This document shows positions 59,019 through 64,000 of a stretch of DNA of 64,000 nt, in pieces (positions within the stretch are counted from its first letter, which is position 1; each line of letters opens with the position of its first letter). Made by a program: the position numbers and the translations under genes. The stretch comes from Rhodospirillaceae bacterium (GTDB lineage: Bacteria > Pseudomonadota > Alphaproteobacteria > Rhodospirillales > Rhodospirillaceae), in assembly GCA_009693785.1 (NCBI GenBank), contig SHWP01000001.1, positions 86,756-150,755 on the forward strand. The letters run 5' to 3'. Below the pieces are notes generated by a model. That model was not told where the DNA came from. It made no database searches and was given only the letters and a program-made list of their open reading frames with translations.

Positions 59019-59546
59019 ATGACGAAGTTTGGGTTGCTCTCGGCTATCTTTTTAAGTGCATGGTTTAGCGTAGCCAGCGCGCAAGAATCGGCGGTCTCGT
59101 CGACCTATTTACGCTCAGCTATTTTCGTGGCCGACCGCGCTGCCACCGTGAAGTTCTTCCGCGATGTGATGGGCTATGAGGAAACCGGCACGAACGATCT
59201 GGCTTCGGCGGGCGAAAATGACCCACTTGGCTTGCCGATGGGTGCTAAACGAACCTTGACCGGCATGAAGTCGAAAGATGGAGCAGGCTTGTCGATCATG
59301 GGGATCGATCACCCCGACTTCAAACCGCTGGCCCGGCCCACAGGCATTGGCAACGCCGGTGGCGATGTGATGTTCGTGCATCAAGTGACCAACATCAAAG
59401 AAATCGAGCGTCGCGCCAAGGCGGGCGGTTACAAGGTGATCCGTGACGCCGCGCCATCACCCTCGGGCAAGTCATTGCAAATGTTCCTGCGAGATCCGAA
59501 CGGCGTGCGGCTCGAACTGTACGAGGTGCTGCCGGAGAAGAAGTAA
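59019..59546 (+). CDS. VOC family protein, secreted
   Basis: Signal peptide (MTKFGLLSAIFLSAWFSVASAQ) plus YLRSAIFVADRAATVKFFRDVMGYEE and MFLRDPNGVRLELYEV. Confidence 0.85.
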   Translation: MTKFGLLSAIFLSAWFSVASAQESAVSSTYLRSAIFVADRAATVKFFRDVMGYEETGTNDLASAGENDPLGLPMGAKRTLTGMKSKDGAGLSIMGIDHPDFKPLARPTGIGNAGGDVMFVHQVTNIKEIERRAKAGGYKVIRDAAPSPSGKSLQMFLRDPNGVRLELYEVLPEKK

Positions 59547-59692
59547 TGCGTTGGCGTGCGGCGCTGGCCGGTGGATATAAAGTGTTGAACGCGCCTAGCC
59601 TGTCGCACTCTGGGGCTGCCAAACAAATGTATCTCCGCGACCCGAAGGGTCTCAAGATCGAGTTGAACGAGATTTTAAAAAAACCGAACTAA
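59546..59692 (+). pseudogene. C-terminal remnant of a VOC family gene
   Basis: Reading ATG at 59546 gives ...AGGYKVLNAPSLSHSGAAKQMYLRDPKGLKIELNEILKKPN, aligning with the last ~40 aa of the upstream VOC gene. Confidence 0.75.
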
Positions 59693-59711
59693 TCAAACCG
59701 CGAGAACACAC

Positions 59712-60182
59712 ATGGCGCATGCATACCTTAAACGAACCACGTTCCTCGTACCCAACGCTGAGGAGGCTGCGGGTTTTTACATGCACGTTTTTGGCATGAC
59801 CAAATGGTACGACAGCAAGGTGGCGGTACATTGGGCCTTTCCGCCCGCCGCCCCCGACCAAGCTCCTTGTCACCTGATTTTGCTCAAGGCTGAAGACCCC
59901 GCTATTGGCATGCTGGGGATGATGCAATATCTCGACCAGCCCTTCGATTCGGGCGTGAAAAAGGGCCGCACCAAGGTGCAGATGGGCGACCCATTGTTGG
60001 TATTCGAAACCAAAGATGTCGATGGCATCTACCAGCGCGCGAAGGAGAAGGGGGCAACCATCGTTGCCCCACCCATGAACTGGGAGGTGCCCGGTTTTAA
60101 CGGCGGCCCGCCGATCAAATTGCGCACAATGTCGATGTTCGACCCCAACGGCGTTTACATGGAGGTAAACTTTAAACGATAA
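59712..60182 (+). CDS. VOC family protein
   Basis: YLKRTTFLVPNAEEAAGFYMHVFGMTKWYDSKV; MSMFDPNGVYMEVNF. Confidence 0.88.
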   Translation: MAHAYLKRTTFLVPNAEEAAGFYMHVFGMTKWYDSKVAVHWAFPPAAPDQAPCHLILLKAEDPAIGMLGMMQYLDQPFDSGVKKGRTKVQMGDPLLVFETKDVDGIYQRAKEKGATIVAPPMNWEVPGFNGGPPIKLRTMSMFDPNGVYMEVNFKR

Positions 60183-60220
60183 AGACCGTCTCATTGGTCT
60201 TTATCCTCGTGTGACTCCTC

Positions 60221-61060
60221 GTGTTCAGCGCCATATCCAAGACTATCAAGCCCCGCCGCCGCGACCTCATTGGTGGCTTCGAGGTCGCCCGGGCCTTGCC
60301 CACCGCCGAACAACGCTCGGTCGGCCCATTTGTTTTCTTCGATCATATGGGCCCGGCCAAGTTCGCTGCCGGTAAGGGTCTCGATGTGCGCCCGCACCCC
60401 CATGTTGGACTGGCCACGGTCACTTACCTCTTCGAAGGTGAGATCATGCATCGCGATAGCCTGGGCTCCGAGCAGGCGATTAAACCGGGCGATGTCAACT
60501 GGATGGTGGCGGGCGCTGGCATCGTTCATTCCGAACGCACGCGCACCGAATTGCGTCGGGCCGGACACTCGCTGCATGGCATTCAGCTTTGGCTGGCGTT
60601 GCCGAAGGAACACGAAAATACCAAGCCGGTCTTCGTTCATCATCCGGCGGCGAAATTGCCAACGCTCAATCGCGGTGATGTCAACGTGCGCCTTATTCTC
60701 GGTCGCGGTCTGGGTTTAAAGCCATCGCCGGTGAAGGTGCTGAGCGACATGCTTTACGCCGACGCCATGCTGGCCGATCGCGCGTCGTTTGAAATTCCAC
60801 CCGACCATGCCGAACGGGCAATTTATGTCATCGACGGAGCTGTAGAAATTTCGGGTCAAGTGGTCGAGGCAGGCACCATGGCGGTATTTTTGCCCGAGGT
60901 GGCAATCACCATTCATGCCCAAGGCAATACTCGGTTCATGATTCTTGGCGGGGCCCCCATGGACGGCCCGCGCCAGTTATGGTGGAACTTTGTTGCGAGC
61001 GATCAGGCCAAGCTCGACGCCGCGCGCCGATTGGACCACGGCCACAACGAATGGATTTAA
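60221..61060 (+). CDS. Pirin family protein
   Basis: VFFDHMGPAKFAAGKGLDVRPHPHVGLATVTYLFEGEIMHRDSLGSEQAIKPGDVNWMVAGAGIVHSER. Confidence 0.95.
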   Translation: MFSAISKTIKPRRRDLIGGFEVARALPTAEQRSVGPFVFFDHMGPAKFAAGKGLDVRPHPHVGLATVTYLFEGEIMHRDSLGSEQAIKPGDVNWMVAGAGIVHSERTRTELRRAGHSLHGIQLWLALPKEHENTKPVFVHHPAAKLPTLNRGDVNVRLILGRGLGLKPSPVKVLSDMLYADAMLADRASFEIPPDHAERAIYVIDGAVEISGQVVEAGTMAVFLPEVAITIHAQGNTRFMILGGAPMDGPRQLWWNFVASDQAKLDAARRLDHGHNEWI

Positions 61061-61129
61061 AAAGGGCGGGCGGTTTACGCTGCCCCCGGGCGAGAAAGAG
61101 TTCATCACTTTGCCAAAGTATTAGGGCCA

Positions 61130-62566
61130 CTAGCTTTTTTGCAAAATCGCGCGGGCCTCGCGCTCGCCCGATTCCATTGCGGCTTCCAGACCCACACCCG
61201 TCTCGGCCAAGTGCTCGCCGGAAAAATGCACCCGGCCCCAAGGTTCGAACATCGCCGCGCCAAACGCCGTAACTTGGCCCGGCTTGAAGTAGTGGTACCC
61301 GCCCTTGAATAGCGGATTGACGGCCCACGAATCGGCCCCCAGGTAATCGACCTTTCCTTTTGATGCCGGGCGCAGCTTTGCTAATTCGGACGTTATGGCT
61401 TGCCCGCGTTCGGCATCGCTCATGGCATCGAAACGCGAGCAGCCGCGTCCGCGTAACTCGACCATTAGGGCTGGTGTGTCGTGGCCGGGCTCGTCGAACA
61501 GTTTCGAAACCATTTCTAGCGGACTGTCGGTGAACATCGTGGGAGGAAATCCATCGCTCTCCCAAAACGGCGCACGGGAGATGAGGTGAATGTGCGTCGC
61601 ATGCACGGCGGACAATTCCCGAATCGCTCGGCCAATGCCGCCGCGCGGCGCGGGGTCGAACGTTACGCCAGCAAGCGCTGGGAAAGGAACAGTACAAAGC
61701 GCAAAATCCGCCGAGTAAACTGACCCATCGGCGCACCGCGCCTCAACTTTGGCAAGGCCGCTTGTCATGGCTCTCACACGCTTGCCGAAGTGCACGTCGT
61801 TGCGCAATGCAACGGCCATGGCTTCCGGTAGGGCCGAACTGCCGCCTTGAATGTAACGCGCCGTACTGCCGAACTCGGCTGCTTCCGATTGTTTATGACG
61901 GCGGAACAAATGCAGGGCCGACACGCCATCGAGTCCCATACTGGTGGCCGCGAACTCCATTATCCGCAACGCTTCAGCAGAAACCCCTAACGATGCGGCC
62001 AAGGGCTTAAAGGCCACGTCGTATTTCTGAAATTCTGGTTTGCGCCAGGCCGTCAAGTCGGGCAGCGGATTGATTTTTGTCAGCACCCGAAAGCGCAAGG
62101 TGTTGGGCGGAAAGCCGCGCTCTTCGCCAACGAGTTTGTTAGAAACCGACGATGGCCAATCTTTAAGGTTGATTGCCGCTCCACCAATGTTCACTGCGGT
62201 GCCGTGCATGGGTGTTGGCCGTTTATAAAGACCAACGCCGAGTTGTTTGATGCGCGCTTGAGTGCGAGTGTAACTGTCGTGCACCTGCCGAGCGCCGCCT
62301 TCGGGCGCGCCTTCCAGGTCACGGCGGCTGTGAATTCGGCCACCGACACGGTTGCTGGCTTCCAGCACCGTGACGTGCGCTCCGCCATCCTGCAAATGAA
62401 GTGCTGCATTCAGCCCCGCGAGGCCCGCGCCGATAACGATCACGTCGGTTTTGGCGGCCGCGCGGGCGTGGTGTCCCCATGCCGTCATGGCGCTCGCCGC
62501 TCCCAAAAGTGTGCGTCGTGCCGTTGAGGTTGCCATGTCCCCACTATAGCAAGGGACGGGGCGCAT
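61130..62566 (-). CDS. Flavin monoamine oxidase family protein
   Basis: TDVIVIGAGLAGLNAALHLQDGGAHVTVLEASNRVGGRIHS; C-terminal HFSGEHLAETGVGLEAAMESGEREA. Confidence 0.9.
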   Translation of the reverse strand: MRPVPCYSGDMATSTARRTLLGAASAMTAWGHHARAAAKTDVIVIGAGLAGLNAALHLQDGGAHVTVLEASNRVGGRIHSRRDLEGAPEGGARQVHDSYTRTQARIKQLGVGLYKRPTPMHGTAVNIGGAAINLKDWPSSVSNKLVGEERGFPPNTLRFRVLTKINPLPDLTAWRKPEFQKYDVAFKPLAASLGVSAEALRIMEFAATSMGLDGVSALHLFRRHKQSEAAEFGSTARYIQGGSSALPEAMAVALRNDVHFGKRVRAMTSGLAKVEARCADGSVYSADFALCTVPFPALAGVTFDPAPRGGIGRAIRELSAVHATHIHLISRAPFWESDGFPPTMFTDSPLEMVSKLFDEPGHDTPALMVELRGRGCSRFDAMSDAERGQAITSELAKLRPASKGKVDYLGADSWAVNPLFKGGYHYFKPGQVTAFGAAMFEPWGRVHFSGEHLAETGVGLEAAMESGEREARAILQKS

Positions 62567-62604
62567 CGTCGCTTGTCAAAACGCATTCCATGTATTGAAA
62601 TGCC

Positions 62605-63339
62605 ATGATGCATCTAAGGTTCAACCCTCGTTCTGCGGTTCGCTTGATCTTAGCGATCAGCCTCGCTGCCGTCTTAGCCACGGCGCAAGACGCCTATACA
62701 ACCAAACCGCCGTCGTCCGACGGCATTGGCAAAGTTTACATGGGCCGCGAGATCGCCCAAGTGATGGGCCACCTTGGCGCTTCATGGCTGGAACGCGGCG
62801 AGCGTGCGCAAGAAGAGGGCACCGAGTTACTTGTGAAAAACCTGCCGCTCAAGCCTACTGATGCCGCGGCCGACATTGGCGCAGGTACGGGCTATTTTAG
62901 TTTCCGTCTCGCCGCGAAAGTGCCGAGCGGCAAGGTCTATGCGGTCGATATTCAGCAGGAAATGCTCGATATCATCGAGGGCCGCAAACGCACGGGCCAA
63001 GTTTCAAATGTCATCACCGTGCTTGGCACCGAGAGCGATCCAAAGCTGCCTGAAAATGCGTTGGACCTCATTCTCATGGTCGACGCCTATCATGAGTTCA
63101 ATTATCCGCGCGAAATGGGCGAGGCGATGGTGCGGGCTTTGAAGCCCGGCGGGCGAATCGCTTTGGTGGAATACCGCTCCGAGGACGATGCAGTCCCGAT
63201 CAAGCGCCTGCATAAGATGACCGAGGCTCAGGCCAAAAAAGAAATGGCGGCGCTGGGCCTGACGTGGGTTGAGACAAAAGCGGAGCTGCCTTGGCAGCAC
63301 CTGATGTTTTTTCAAAAACCATCAGGTGCCGCGCATTAA
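62605..63339 (+). CDS. Class I SAM-dependent methyltransferase, secreted
   Basis: Signal-peptide-like N-terminus; AADIGAGTGYFSFRLAAKVPSGKVYAVDIQQEML motif. Confidence 0.88.
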   Translation: MMHLRFNPRSAVRLILAISLAAVLATAQDAYTTKPPSSDGIGKVYMGREIAQVMGHLGASWLERGERAQEEGTELLVKNLPLKPTDAAADIGAGTGYFSFRLAAKVPSGKVYAVDIQQEMLDIIEGRKRTGQVSNVITVLGTESDPKLPENALDLILMVDAYHEFNYPREMGEAMVRALKPGGRIALVEYRSEDDAVPIKRLHKMTEAQAKKEMAALGLTWVETKAELPWQHLMFFQKPSGAAH

Positions 63340-63374
63340 GGCTGCGCCAAACTCAGGATAAGAGTTTGGGAAAA

Positions 63375-64000
63375 TTATTTCGCTTTGGCTTCTTGCTGGC
63401 CTTCGCCACGGACTTGTTCGGGCGTCCATTCCCATGGGTACTGATTCTTCGTCTTGGGCCGGACGATAAACAATGGCGCTGGGCCAGGTGTGGCGCGCAT
63501 GAAGGCGGCGGCCTTTGCCGGGAACGCCGGATCCTTAATGCTCAAAGCTTCCTTGGGCAGGTCGACGTACGGGTCAGTACCCTTGGGGCACACCGTGATG
63601 TTCTTGAAGTAAAGCACTTCGCCCGGTGTATCAGGCAGGCGGACGCGGAATTCGAATGTCGCCCAGCCGTCTGTTGGCATGGGTTGCACGGGGTCTTTCC
63701 AATAAATCTCGTCGATGACTTCCGTGATTTCGCGGCCATGTTGCATGATTGGTTTGTCGAGTTTGCGCATCTTGTACTCGATGTTCCAGCCGGCTTTCTG
63801 GCCAGCCTTGGTCTCGACAATGGATTCCGGAATCTTGAGACGGACACCGACAACAGGCTCGCCCTTGCAGCCATGATTGACACTGAGTGCCATGGGGAAC
63901 AGGTAGTCGGCTTGCCCCTCATTGACACTCAGCACGTTATGCGCTGCCGCTCCGGTTGAAAATGCCGCCCCGATCGCAGCGGCAAAAGCTACTTTTACAT
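63375..64000 (-). CDS. YcnI-like (DUF1775) protein, truncated at window edge
   Basis: Reverse strand: ...AHNVLSVNEGQADYLFPMALSVNHGCKGEPVVGVRLKIPESIVETKAGQKAGWNIEYKMRK. The frame stays open to the window edge through a signal-peptide-like segment (KVAFAAAIGAAFSTGAAAHN). Confidence 0.75.
   Translation of the reverse strand, partial: VKVAFAAAIGAAFSTGAAAHNVLSVNEGQADYLFPMALSVNHGCKGEPVVGVRLKIPESIVETKAGQKAGWNIEYKMRKLDKPIMQHGREITEVIDEIYWKDPVQPMPTDGWATFEFRVRLPDTPGEVLYFKNITVCPKGTDPYVDLPKEALSIKDPAFPAKAAAFMRATPGPAPLFIVRPKTKNQYPWEWTPEQVRGEGQQEAKAK

Noticed and set aside
60191-60643. 150-aa minus-strand ORF opposite pirin
   Set aside because: Antisense to a clear pirin gene with no domain of its own.

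Overview
This 64 kb window is gene-dense and looks like an alphaproteobacterial chromosome (inferred from gene content and order). About 50 CDS and one tRNA-Leu(CAG) can be supported. Main blocks, left to right: (1) the end of a likely sphingolipid/ceramide operon (acyl-ACP synthetase, epimerase/ceramide reductase, dedicated ACP), cut by the left edge; (2) a compact bufferin-type RiPP operon with two different DUF2282-like Cys-rich precursors, an MNIO (DUF692) enzyme and a DUF2063 partner; (3) an accessory/catabolic zone with two Rieske oxygenases, an SDR, an MFS transporter, an AMP-ligase, an Lrp regulator divergent from a PDH-E1/MdeB-like gene, a FAD dehydrogenase and three translationally coupled VOC paralogs; (4) a conserved core block: ptsN-rpoN-lptB-lptA-lptC-kdsD-RNase D, tRNA-Leu, uppP, pepA, a glycine-betaine-type ABC operon, gloB, lptF-lptG; (5) a second accessory zone with two flavin amine oxidases, two orphan family-5 solute-binding proteins, a molybdopterin oxidoreductase, VOC genes plus a VOC remnant, pirin, and a YcnI-like protein cut by the right edge. 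Several genes are split by frameshifts, most of them at mononucleotide runs, so sequencing/assembly error is a serious alternative to pseudogenisation. The best candidates for something under-described are the bufferin operon with its five-Cys precursor and a 15-bp-stem hairpin at the start of the MNIO gene. The coupled VOC triplet and the large uncharacterised frameshifted protein are also worth attention. All calls come from reading the sequence and translations; no database search was run.
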